Below, piece after piece: positions 23,177 to 33,135 of a stretch of DNA of 64,000 nucleotides. Source of the stretch: Sphagnum compactum. Its lineage: Eukaryota; Bryophyta; Sphagnopsida; Sphagnales. Under the pieces are notes generated by a model. That model saw nothing but the letters and a program-made list of their open reading frames with translations. It had not been told where the DNA came from and made no database searches. The stretch covers positions 7,511,207 through 7,575,206 of the forward strand of contig OZ234496.1 of assembly GCA_965153455.1 (NCBI GenBank). Reading direction: 5' to 3'. Both the position numbers and the translations under genes were made by a program. The number at the start of each line of letters is the position of its first letter. The first letter of the stretch is position 1.

Positions 23177-23868
23177 CCTTCCACTCAGGCTTTCCCCACC
23201 AAGGGTAATTCCAGTAAGAATGTTAAGAAGAACGAACACAATGTTGACAAAAGGGAGGTGCTTCAAGCCTATGCCGATCAAGTTCAAACTCTGCAAAATG
23301 AAACTCGAATCATTAAGGGCCCAACTTGCTAATCTAAAAGGCAAGTCTTCCCAACTAGCTAGTCATGCCAACCTGCGTAGGGTTCAGGATCACGGGAGGG
23401 ACCTCTTAAATCGTTCTATGGCCTCTCACATGATGCCATGGTTGGGGAGTATGTTCTTTCCAGTGCACATAATTATAGTCTCACACCAGAATTTGCCACT
23501 TCTTTTTGCCCTTCCTACTTCGCGGCACAAGAGGCTAGTGTGGCACCCAGAGTTTCTGCCACTAGGTAGGTAATTCAAACTAATGGACTCGCATCTGGTT
23601 TAAGTCCTATTACCAAGGCTAGAGGAGCTCGAGCAGTCATGCCACAATCTTTTCGTCCTCTCAACACGGAAGAAGAACGCACCTTGTTGGCGATGGGGGA
23701 GGAGACTACTACACCACAAGTTGCTAGGGCATCAAATTATCGTGTCCCAGGAGTACATGTACATTAGGAAAACACACAATTTTCCACTGATCAGCTTATG
23801 GAGTGCCAACTTCAAATGTGTGAAGTGGTGCAAAAGCTTGTGAATACACCATTGTTTAGTTTCAAGAT

Positions 23869-24600
23869 TTGAAGCTAAGCACCAAGGACATAATTGCAAT
23901 ACTAAAGGATACCCTGAACACTACATCATGTCCTCTACCAATCGTTGATCCACATGCTACAGGGGTCCCATCCAACACCTTAGAAAGACATTCGATTGGC
24001 TCACGTGTTGTAGATGGCATTCGTAATCTGGTCACTAGTTTTAGCATGGCTAAACTAGTGGGTTCTCCTACCTCTGATTTTACATTCACATATCAAAAGG
24101 GAGCTAAGAACACCTCACTTGTGGATTTGTTACTCAGCAAAGGCGTTGTGGATAGCCATTCTCTCCACAAAGTCTCTCATTCATTTCCCAAGGTGGTGCC
24201 TAGTGAGAGAACTTCCATCGCCATCGGAGTTACCATTGTCGACAATACTGAGTGAGCAATCCAGGTGGGAGGACATACACCCATAGTGGTACTTCTTGAT
24301 ATAGATGCCCAACCAGTGATTCTTGGAGTTCAATTCACCAAGAAGATGGGCATGTTCGTCTCCAAATTACGGAAATCTGTGGCATATTCGCACCGCTAGT
24401 GGGAGCATAGAGGAGGTACTTGGGGAGAGCTCGGATTTGATTACAGTTAACTTCAATGAAGGTACAAATCAAGAGCTTTGCCTACGGGTCAGATGTCTAG
24501 TCACTAATGCCACCAGTTATGATGTGCTCATTGGGCAAGAGGCCCTATTTCCACCAGGTTTCAGAATTGACAACTGGTTCGAGCATGCGTACTATCGAGT
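23869..24600 (+). pseudogene. Retroviral-type aspartic protease, broken
   Basis: The part that would process the polyprotein. Near 24286-24330 the frame reads VVLLDIDAQPVILG, the usual position of the L-L-D-(T/S)-G-A active site, but the Thr-Gly of the catalytic triad is replaced by Ile-Asp. After a frame change near 24350 the C-terminal protease signature SYDVLIG follows (about 24510-24530). A stop lies at about 24253-24255. Both the triad change and the breaks mean this copy could not make an active protease. Confidence 0.7.
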
Positions 24601-24879
24601 GGATTGGGAGACTAATGGCCACCACCTAGGATACATACGCCTTGATTTACATGGGAACCATAGTCCTATGGCTCACCATTGTATGCTCAAGGAAGCACAC
24701 ACCATTTCCTACATCCAACAAGCTAGGCACGAATGGATAGAGGGAGATGAAAAGGAAACAGCTTCCGCCCAAGCTACTGAAAGCTTGAGGGTGGTTCCTA
24801 CGAACATTCAACACAAACCAGAGGTTTTACAGAGGTTCAAAGCAGCCCATGAGCCCTTGGTCAATGCTCTGTTTAGTTT

Positions 24880-25960
24880 TGAGAACATGGAGAGCCATGG
24901 CGAACCGATTAAGCCAGTACTTCGTCAGCTAATCACTTGGACACCGCCTAAGGAGGGGATTACATTACTAGAGCTCTTTGGTGGTATTGGTACAAGTCTC
25001 GAAGCCCTACTACAGTCAGGGATGGTGGTTCGGAGGTATTTCTACGTAAACATTGATCCTATTGCAAGGCAAGTGACGACATTGAGAATGACGGAGCTCA
25101 CAGCCAGATTTCCACAAGAGTTTGCAACCACCGCATGGAAGGCCAGTTTCACTTTCTTCCCCTCTAACATACAACTAATTCAGAAGAAGCATATGGAATT
25201 ACTTGGCCCCGTGGACCTCATCATTTAAGTTTGGGAGTGTCAAGGATTTTCAGTGGCTGGATTTGGAGAAGGCTTAAATGACCCAACATCCGGTCTCTTC
25301 ACAAACATGGTACGATTGATCACCTGGGCTCAATCCATTTTTCCTAGGCTTGGTTATGTAACTGAAAACATCCTTTTTCAGCTTGACCAAAGGGAAAAAG
25401 TCCATGAGCATTACACGTTGGTCAAGCATTACCTTGGAGAGCCGCTCCTACTCGATGCGGCACAATGCGGTTCCTATGCGCACCAGCTGCGCAATTGGTG
25501 GACCAACCTTACACCACTCTCAGTTCTGCAGTTGGCTCTGAGATACACCATTAGAAACCCTAACCTGCAGGTTTCTCACATATTGGATGATCAGAGCTCT
25601 TGCTAACTAGTTACAAGGCAAGAGAAACCTCCTTGGTTTCTTGGCGAACACAATAGGAAAACCAAGAGGTGCTTGGCCCACCTTTGTTTCCTTCCTAGGA
25701 GCACACACCTTTCAGGGAGATGGACCAGGCCTGGTGTATCGTCATGCTTCAGCCACTTGGGATGAACCAAGCCCAAAAGAAAGAGAAAGGGCTATGGGGT
25801 TCCAAATTGGCATTATTAGTCACACCAAGGTGACTAGATTGGAGCGTAATGCTCTACTGGGGAGAGGCATGGACCTGAACTCCTTTACATGGTTGTTGGT
25901 AACCTATGTACTCTTTCAAATGTACACAACACCAACACTGATTCAATCCGCTTGCAGTTC
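24880..25960 (+). pseudogene. C5-cytosine DNA methyltransferase domain within the retrotransposon, broken
   Basis: The family transfers methyl from S-adenosylmethionine to cytosine C5. Motif I is ITLLELFGGIGTSLEALLQ (24959-25015). A motif II-like RYFYVNIDPIARQV follows. Motif IV is WECQGFSVAGFGEG, with the catalytic Cys codon at 25238-25240 and the usual Pro before it replaced by Glu. Then NDPTSGLF, motif VI (TEN, 25361-25369), a motif VIII-like HQLRNWWTNL (25481-25510), a short target-recognition region, motif IX-like KERERAMGF (about 25779-25803) and motif X-like LLGRGMDLN (25854-25881). Motif order is canonical, unlike the rearranged DRM type. A TAA at 25226-25228 sits just before motif IV, and a frameshift plus stop lie near 25600. 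The domain shares its frame with the RT up to the frameshift, so it was probably part of the pol polyprotein. Confidence 0.85.
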
Positions 25961-26227
25961 TGGCGATGCGACTACATGGCACCCCAACCAAATAGACTTG
26001 CCTATCTTCAACACTTTACACTTCACTTTTAGTGTTGGGGGGGGAGGAGGTACCATGTAATTTGACTCAAGTTGTTTCTGATACACCTAGAGGTACATCA
26101 GCTTCTGGAGAAACAATTATAACCTTCTACGAAATCTACGCTGTTAGATAATGGAAAACCCAATACACCAAGTTTTTCAAACACACTTTCCAACTCCATT
26201 CCATGTGTTTCCAACTACCCTTTCGTT

Positions 26228-27000
26228 ATGGGGAACCAACTCACCAAAAAGGAAAGAGACCAGGTCACAGACTTGTTAATTAAGTATGAAAATGTGTTCA
26301 CATTCTCAATGAAAGATTTAGGTAGCTATAAGACCATGCAGTTCTCTATAGACCTTACAGATGAGACATTCATCTATCAAAGGAAACATAAGTTGAGCAA
26401 GCATGAATGGGAATTGGTAGATGAAAGATGCAAAGAACTCCATGAGGCTGGCCTCATTCAGCCATCAAGTTCTGATTTCGCAACCACTACAGTAATGCCA
26501 GCAAAGAAAGATTCAGTTGGATTATGGACTGAGAAAAGGATGTGCGGGGATTATAAGCCTTTGAACTTGGTTACACTTCAGTACATGTACCCCATGCCCA
26601 TCCCTAAAGAACTGTTTAATAGCATTGGAGACTCAAACATCTTCACAATTATGGATCTGAGGTAAGGCTTCAACTAGATTGTGTTCGTTGCGAAGGATCG
26701 CAAGAAAACGACATTCCATGGACGCAACAAGTTGTGGGAATGGCTTGTGATGCCTTTTGGATTGAAAAATGCACCTGTCTTTTTTCAGCGAATCATGGAC
26801 TAGGTTCTCGAAGGGGTAGATTTCTTGAAGTGCTACATAGATGACGTCCTAGTGCATAACAAGGGAATCCTGTAGCACTTGGTTCATCTTGAGGAGTTAT
26901 TCAAGAGGCTCCATGAAATCAATATGAAGATCCATCTTTAAAAGTGTGAGTTTGCTGTCACCTCAGTAGTCTAATTTGGCCACAAAATTTTGCCAAATGG
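26228..27000 (+). pseudogene. Reverse transcriptase, in one frame but with six stops
   Basis: Copies element RNA into DNA. Recognisable blocks are [31 protein letters not shown] and the catalytic YIDD at 26834-26845, followed by EELFKRLHEINMKIHL and FGHKI. In-frame stops begin at 26663 (TAA), 26675 (TAG), 26801 (TAG), 26873 (TAG), 26939 (TAA) and 26972 (TAA), with no frameshift between. ATG at 26228 is internal to pol rather than a true start. Confidence 0.92.
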
Positions 27001-27640
27001 TATTATGGTTCATTGGGCCAAAGTAATAGCCATTTTGGAGATGCCCAATCCTCTTGATGTTCACACTTTGAGGAGTTTCATCAGACTATGTAATTATTAT
27101 AGGATTTATGTCCAAGACTTCAGTACTATTGCTCATCCTCTCTATGTATTGTTAAAGAAAGATGTTGCTTGGACATGGAGTGAAAAGGCTCAAAAAGCTT
27201 TCAACACACTCAAGGAAAAGCTTTCAGAGTTCCCCATTCTGAGAAGACCTGATTTCAGCAAGGTCTTCATTCTACGCATTGATTGGAATGCTCTTGGTAT
27301 TAGTGCTATTTTTGGCCAACTTGATGAGGAAAGCAAGGAATATGTTATCGCTTATGCATCCCGAAGCAATAATAAGGCTGAAAGTAACTACTTTTCATAC
27401 GAGGGGGAGTGTCTTGTTGTTGTATGGGCCGTCATACATTTCAAGCCCTATCTTTATGGCACCAAGTTCACTTTGTATACCGACCACCAGCCTATCAAGT
27501 GGTTCATGACCAACGACAAGCTTACTGGTAACTTAGCTCGTTGGGCGTTTATACTTCAGGAGTATGAGTTCAAGGTTATTCACCGACCTGGTATTACACA
27601 TCAGAACGCAGATACCATGTTGTAAAGACCCTTCACTACC
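27001..27640 (+). pseudogene. RT thumb/connection and RNase H
   Basis: Continues in the RT frame. It includes LRSFIRLCNYYRIYVQDFST, the connection WTWSEKAQKAFNTLKEKL, and an RNase H core with LRIDWNALGISAIFGQ, YASRSNN, EGECLVVVWA and YTDHQPIKW. The first core motif normally reads T-D-A-S-x-x-G; here Ala and Ser are changed although the Asp remains. The frame ends at TAA 27623-27625, then reads on in the same frame. Confidence 0.9.
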
Positions 27641-28910
27641 TCTGAAGATTTCTCAGAAGCTAGGCAAAACTTTGACTAGATTCCAGCAGTACATGTATCT
27701 TATGCATCTAGTTATCTTGCACTACTGCAATGTAACATGGTTGAACATCCCATTGTGGATATATGGGAGGACTTGGACATTTTGAGGTTTCTTCAACATG
27801 GGGAATACCCTCCCCAAATTACATCAAGTCATCGGGATCGCATACAACAGCAGTCCAAACACTACTCATGGAGGGACAATCACCTCGTCCGATGTTTACC
27901 ACAAGGCAACAGAGTGGTTCCTCCATCACATGAACGGCCTGGTCTTATTCAGAAGGTACATTTGGAGCTTGGACACTTTGGAATTAAGCATACTTATAGC
28001 CTTCTCGCTCCTCATTACTATTGGAGAGGTATGTATGTTCAAGTCTGAGACGTCATTGCTAGGTGTGAACAATGTGATAGAGTGAGAATTTCCTTCTCTT
28101 CTCGACAACTCATGCTTTCTCCATTCCCTATTCAGGGCATGTTCTATCGTTGGTCGTGTGATTTAGTTGGAGAATTACCATAGACCTCCAAGGGTAATGT
28201 TTACATCATGATTATGATTGAACATTTCAAAGTGGGTCGAGCTTGTTGCGCTGTCGGACAAATCATCACATAGCACCAGTCAAGCTTTCTTACAACAAGT
28301 CCTAAGTAGTTTGGGCTTGTGCTGAGTGCTTTATTGATCAAGGATCAAAATTTAGAGGAGAATTCCAAGACCTATTTGATCATGTTTTCATTGACCATTG
28401 TCGGACTTCAAGGGATCATCCCCAAACTGTTGGCCTTGTGGAGAGGATGGTTCATACATGCAAGAAGGGACTTCGGAAGATTTGCCTCACTAGGAACAAA
28501 GAGGATTGGGACTTGGCCCTACCTTACATCGCCATGGGTTATAGGATGTCCAAACACGCCTCTTTGTCTCATTTTTCTCCTTACTTTCTACTTTTTGGGA
28601 GACATCCCATTCCACCCTCTTCCATTGCTGCTCAAATGGACCAAGTTGTGGACTTGGATTCCCCAGCCACTTGGGCTAGGGTCATTGTAGAGAGGGCTGC
28701 ACTATTTAGGAGGGTTATGCCCATGGCCATGGAAAACTTGTCCATTGCACAACATCGAAACACCTTACGGTATGCACACACACGAGGTGGCAGTTATAAA
28801 CCTAAGGTGAGACAATTTGATGTTGGTGACTTTGTGTATCTTTAGCGGCAACCTAATGATACTCTAGACACTTCTTCTGGTCGCACTATCTTGAAGATAT
28901 AGGCGATCAT
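27641..28910 (+). pseudogene. Integrase, broken
   Basis: Would insert the cDNA into host DNA. The N-terminal HHCC zinc site is visible as HLELGHFGIKH and, past a TGA at 28046-28048, CEQC. The catalytic core follows: SCDLVGELP holds the first Asp, and IMIMIEHF shows Glu where many family members have Asp. After a frame change (about 28240-28440) the core end reads VERMVHTCKKGLRKICL, YIAMGYRMSKHASLSHFSPY and LLFGRHP. A C-terminal part with VRQFDVGDFVYL precedes a stop at 28843-28845. The C-terminal tail leads into the PHD finger. Confidence 0.88.
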
Positions 28911-28998
28911 GCCTTTAGGTGTGTTGGAGTTGTAAGGAGCTGACGAACGCACAATTCGGGACCATTCCAAAAACTGTGCGCCCTACCACCTGCCGAAC

Positions 28999-29200
28999 TT
29001 GGATCCTACCATCATCACATCGACTTGGATTCCTTCACTTGATTATCCATGTCAGGTATGTCAAAGGACAGACAATGCTAATCAGATGTTATTTTGCGAT
29101 AATTGTAATGGTGGATACCATTTATTCTGCCTCAAGCCGGAACTCACTCAAGTTCCCGTCGGCATTTGTACTGTTCATCATGTTCTCTTGCAGCACCTTG
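28999..29200 (+). pseudogene. PHD zinc finger at the integrase C-terminus
   Basis: CQVCQRTDNANQMLFCDNC, then GGYHLFCLKPELTQVP: the C-x2-C, C-x2-C, H-x2-C skeleton of a PHD finger with the usual FCD and YH positions. The expected last Cys pair after GI lies in a neighbouring frame (about 29164-29185), consistent with a single-base change there. PHD fingers read histone tails. This replaces the chromodomain found at the same place in plant chromoviruses. Linkage to integrase is inferred from continuous homology-like spacing and the absence of another gene start. Confidence 0.8.
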
Positions 29201-29232
29201 ATTTCTACTCAGACCATGCCACACTTTTCTCG

Positions 29233-29250
29233 ACTCAGGTCTGGGGGGGG
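29233..29250 (+). other. G-run, possible polypurine tract
   Basis: GGTCTGGGGGGGG lies at the end of the internal region. A purine run is expected just before a 3' LTR to prime plus-strand synthesis, but here a 180-bp block (29251-29429) separates it from the LTR. Confidence 0.35.
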
Positions 29251-29429
29251 ATACATGAGAATTTCATCTCAGCCTCCTCTTGTGCATTGTATATATATGT
29301 GCGTGCAAATCTTTTTGGTTAAATAATTTCTACCTTTGACTTATTTTTGTCTTTTTGTTTAGTAAAGTATACTATGGATTATGACACCCTTATGACACTG
29401 CACGTCACGACACTACACGTCACAACAGG
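29251..29429 (+). repeat. LTR-flanking direct repeat, copy 1
   Basis: The block from ATACATGAGAATTTCATCTC to ACACGTCACAACA recurs at 29725-29899, immediately after the 3' LTR (spacing 474 bp). It starts right after the G-run. It is absent from both sides of the 5' LTR. Confidence 0.85.
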
Positions 29430-29729
29430 TGTCATGCCCGTATGCATGGCTTCATACATGACAGCCGGTTATGGGCATGCCAATCATGCTTTTAGGGTTA
29501 CTGTATGCTATTAGGTGTTTTAGGGTTATGGTTTGTTTAGGGTTTCAGCTTGTTGACGGCTGTATAAAAGGCCAAGCTCTTCCCTTCTCTAGTTAGTTTT
29601 TTTAGAATTCCTTTATCGGGGAGAGTTTCCTCCATAGTTAGACTAGATTTCTATATGTTCATGGCGGGCTATTACACGGCCACCGTTTACATACACTACG
29701 TTTTCTTTCCTTCTTTTCAATTTAATACA
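29430..29729 (+). repeat. 3' LTR
   Basis: Homologous to the 5' LTR, with TG (TGTCATGCCC) at the start and CA (TTTAATACA) at the end. Contains TATAAAAGGCC at about 29560-29572. Confidence 0.85.
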
Positions 29730-29899
29730 TGAGAATTTCATCTCAGCCTCCTCTTGTGCATTGTATATATATGTGCGTGCATCTCTTTTTAGTTGATTAG
29801 TTTCTACCTTTGACTTGTTTTAGTCTTTTTGTTCAATAGAGTTTACTATGGATTTACACCCTTACAACACCGCACGTCACAACACTACACGTCACGACA
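29725..29899 (+). repeat. LTR-flanking direct repeat, copy 2
   Basis: The second copy of the 29251-29429 block, joined to the LTR end through the shared ATACATGAGAATTTC. Ends CACGTCACGACA. The X-LTR-X arrangement implies a tandem duplication or template switch at this end. Confidence 0.85.
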
Positions 29900-31235
29900 A
29901 AACTCACAATTTTCCATAAAGAAAGGAAACCGAATTGAATCAAAACGAAGGTCGAATTAAAGGTTGAAATGGTACATTAAAGGAAGCATGGGCATGGGAA
30001 AGAGGGGACAACCTAATGTATGGTGTGAGAATATTTTCCCCATTCACCCAAGAACTAAACTACTATGAAAGTGTTAATGTGAAAGATCACATTGTGAAGA
30101 AAATTAATAGGAATAACATGCCACTAGAGTTGGAACATGATCAAAATTCTCCATTTACAAGCTTTTTGAATCTCTTGCTAGATGTCATTTAAATTAGCAC
30201 TAGGAAGTTTCCTTTTTGCCTTGATACCCGACCATGAACTTTGAAGGAATAAAGCAAGCATCACCAAAGGAATAGTGAAAACAAATGTCATACAATCACA
30301 TTTATTTAAATGTCATCCAAAATGTTTCTTGTATTTCAAGACGTAGGGCAATGAGGATGTGACAAAGACTCGTGACTATGAAAAGCTTAAATGAAACATT
30401 TGGAAATGTCTGCCTTTGAAACCTAACCCAATCTTTAATTTGCAATGCACTATGAGATTGATGCTAATATTGATACTAGCAAAATCACACGCACATAAAA
30501 TCCATTCACATTGAATTGTTTTTATATTAAGAAAATCATCAAAAAAATTGCAAATGTTGCCTACAATTTGAAAAGGCACTTAAGATTTTCTACTTTCATA
30601 TTTTGAATATTGTCAAATTTAACTATATACACTTATGGATGATAACCGCTTAAGCAACATCACAAAAATAAAATAAAATTGAGTAACATCATATTACATT
30701 ACACCTACCCCAAAGACAATTATAAAAACAATGTTGTATTATAAATTCTAGTATTGGTCTAATATCAGGTAAAATTGGTACAAGGTTGATATTACCTCAG
30801 GTCCCTGAGTACCAAGTTGGTATTAGTAGAATGTCAATATTGCCCTCAACTCATATGAGACTGGTAGGGTCCTTGTTACCAGTATTGATACCCATCACAA
30901 GCCCATAAACAGTACCAACACTTGACAACTTGATGCAAGAGAGAATATTCCAAAAAAAGAGTTCTTAATTTCCCTTCACCAAAAAAAAAAAAAAAAACTT
31001 TGAAAATATCATTTTTCTCCAAAAATTTCAGCATTTCTATATATATAAAATTATAATTTTGTGCCAAAAGCCGCCAAGATATTACAGTAATTGGCAATAA
31101 AATTACCGCAGTCACTAATACCCGGAAGTTAAACTTTGTTATGTCGGTTTACCGTTGAACGTAGGTAAGAGGAGTCATCGGTCTCGAGCTCCGGGAGCGC
31201 AAAGACCGGGGGGTAAAGGCGGTAAAAGACAGAGT
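29900..31235. other. AT-rich spacer right of the retrotransposon
   Basis: No gene seen. Contains the second copy of the dispersed CCAG/GGTAT repeat at about 30752-30900 and an A-run at about 30980-30997. Confidence 0.5.
30752..30900. repeat. Dispersed CCAG/GGTAT-rich repeat, copy 2
   Basis: Reversed relative to 11975-12125 over most of its length, with matching blocks AGGTTGATATTACCTCAGGTC, GGTAGGGTCCTTGTTACC and TATTGATACCCAT. Confidence 0.45.
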
Positions 31236-32643
31236 TGATTGAGTAAAAGATGGAATGCATTATAAGAGCTTGCCTAGTCGCATCCAACGTCGCAACTTCG
31301 TCCCTTCCGTTTCTCTCCGCGCTGCAATGTCCTTCCGCCGAAAAGATTTCTTTTAGTCGTCTCTCTCGTTTCGCTGCGCTTGCTGCCATCAGTCTCCGCT
31401 CTCCAACTTCTGTCTCTCTGTCTTTCTTTCTGTCATCTCCGCTTGCTGCTGCAGCTCTCGTGCTTTCAACCTCGTCCAGTTCCACCGCGAAAACAACAGT
31501 TTCTCCTCTCAAGAGACGGTCGATTTGAAGACCACCGAAAAAAAAAGAAAAAAGGAATTCTTCTTCCTTTTCTCACGTCTCGCGGGAGATTTTCCTCATA
31601 TTCTATTGCCGCCAATTTCAATCTGTGGTGAGATTCGCCAAAACTTCGTCAAGATTTGGCTGCTTCTGAAGTGACTTGCAAGCGAGAGGTCTTTGTGGAC
31701 ATTGTAGTTAAGTTTGCACGTATTCACTATATGATTTGATTCGAAAGTTTTCTCCACGGATTTAATTTTGCTTGACGGTTGGAATCCTTTGCTTCTGCTA
31801 TGTGAGCTAGGCAAATTCCGTTTCATCGACTTCAATGTCTTTTTTCGCAAGTTCACTGGTTCGTTTTTGAGACCATTGTAATTGAATTGGAGTTCTCTCT
31901 CTTTCAAAGTCTTCTAGCGCATATTCGTTCTTGAAGCTCTGGTGCTGTTTTGTGTAATGGTCCACATCGTGGCATCCTGTTGTAAGTAGGTTCGTTTCCT
32001 GCTGCTGTTTCAGAAGATCTGGAGCTTGTCAGTCGTAGGAACGGAGGTCTCTTTCTTGTGCTAGAACATGATGGTCAGCCCATTCTCTGTTGCTATCTGT
32101 ATTGCCCGCTCCAGCTTCTCTTGCCCGGGAAATTTGTACTTCCTTGCTTGCGTCTTCTCTCACTCTAATTTCGTGTCAACGTGCATGTGAATTTCAGCAG
32201 AGTTTCGATAAGTCTGAAGTTCCCTAGTTGGACCCCGTGACCAAAAGCTGTGCATGATGTTAAGAAGCTTCGACTACTTTCTTTTCTTCTCGGATTCACT
32301 AGTTCTTTTCTGCGATTGAACTACTTTCTCGCCTCTTCTCCTTCTTGAGGTCTAGCATTCTCTCTTAAAGAAGAGCCTTGCGGTTTGAGCTTCCTGTCCA
32401 ATCGTTTTCTCTCTTTCTGTTGCGATGAAAGTAGTACACCTGGAATCTTGTGCTGTCTTCTCGGTCTGTTTTTTCCGTGTTCTCCTGTTTCTGCGCTCAG
32501 CGAACATTGTTGGCGCACGCATCTTCTGACAGTCAGAGAACAGATGCAAACAGACATTACTAGGTGAATCATCAAGTCCAGCTGCAGAACTGCGTTGTCC
32601 TCTGTGTTTGGCTTCAGCGTTCGTATCCGGATCTCTAGCAGGA
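31236..32643 (+). promoter_or_regulatory. Promoter and long CpG/pyrimidine-rich leader of the plus-strand SAUR gene
   Basis: Pyrimidine-rich and CpG-rich, typical of a plant 5' leader. ATTATAAGAG at about 31258 could be a TATA element. TGTCTC, the core auxin-response element, occurs at 31411-31416. Several upstream ATGs open short frames. No conserved protein is encoded. Confidence 0.4.
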
Positions 32644-33135
32644 ATGACGACAGCTAAAGGTGGTAGAGTGTCGGAGAAGATGCAACGCGCTGTGCGCAAG
32701 CTGCAACACAGAATTGCGAACTCTAACCAGCCCTACCAAAATCTGCTGTTAAACTCTGATGAGATGTCTGCTAAGAGTTCAGTCAGAAGGCGAGCATCGC
32801 TTTCGCGATCCAACCGGTCGTCGAGCAGCGAGATGGAGTCAGATGAAGACGGCCGGGAATCGCCACCCTACGATGTTCCAGCAGGTTGTTTGGCTGTGTA
32901 CGTTGGCAGAGAGAAGCAGAGATTCGTCATCAGTGCCGACTATCTAAACCACGCCGTCTTCAGAATCTTGCTAGAGAAATCAGCCGAGGAGTTCGGATTT
33001 GAGCACAAGGGAGGTCTCCCTATTGCTTGCGACGTCGCCTTCTTTGAGCACCTGCTGTGGCTGATAGAGTCAAAAGACCCTGCCCTTCGCAAACTGGATA
33101 TCAATGAGCTTTGCGGTTTGTGTGCCTACGCATGA
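32644..33135 (+). CDS. SAUR-family auxin-responsive protein
   Basis: 163 residues in one exon, starting at the ATG at 32644 (MTTAKGGRVSEKMQRAVRKL). The frame is open further upstream but begins there at a non-ATG codon. The N-terminal half is basic and Ser/Arg-rich, with RRRASLSRSNRSSSSEM and an acidic patch. The SAUR core is YDVPAGCLAVYVGREKQRFV, then ISADYLNHAVFRILLEKSAE, then EFGFEHKGGLPIACDVAFFE. It ends with a Cys-containing tail (ELCGLCAYA). SAUR proteins in angiosperms promote cell expansion, partly by inhibiting PP2C.D phosphatases; the exact role here is unknown. A second SAUR gene lies 2.5 kb downstream in the opposite orientation. Confidence 0.93.
   Translation: MTTAKGGRVSEKMQRAVRKLQHRIANSNQPYQNLLLNSDEMSAKSSVRRRASLSRSNRSSSSEMESDEDGRESPPYDVPAGCLAVYVGREKQRFVISADYLNHAVFRILLEKSAEEFGFEHKGGLPIACDVAFFEHLLWLIESKDPALRKLDINELCGLCAYA

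Larger units (their letters stand above)
20679..29729 (+). mobile_element. Decayed Ty3/gypsy LTR retrotransposon encoding a DNA methyltransferase and a PHD finger
   Basis: Order on the plus strand: LTR, leader, gag with CCHC zinc knuckle, protease, C5-cytosine methyltransferase, reverse transcriptase, RNase H, integrase, PHD finger, polypurine-like G-run, LTR. Protease-RT-RNaseH-integrase is the Ty3/gypsy order. The methyltransferase lies between protease and RT. The two LTR blocks differ at roughly one position in ten by eye, so the insertion is old. Frame 2 is kept from the methyltransferase start to about 25600 and again from 26228 to about 28240, broken mainly by nonsense codons. Frameshifts occur in gag, near 24350, near 25600, after about 28240 and in the PHD region. 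No clear target-site duplication was found, and I could not identify a primer-binding site after the 5' LTR. Confidence 0.9.

Noticed and set aside
24880-25960. Methyltransferase as a host gene fragment captured by chance or a separate nested gene
   Set aside because: It continues in the same frame from the protease end and shares the RT frame, with no promoter, intron or element boundary between, so an integral part of pol is the better reading. Only other copies can prove it.
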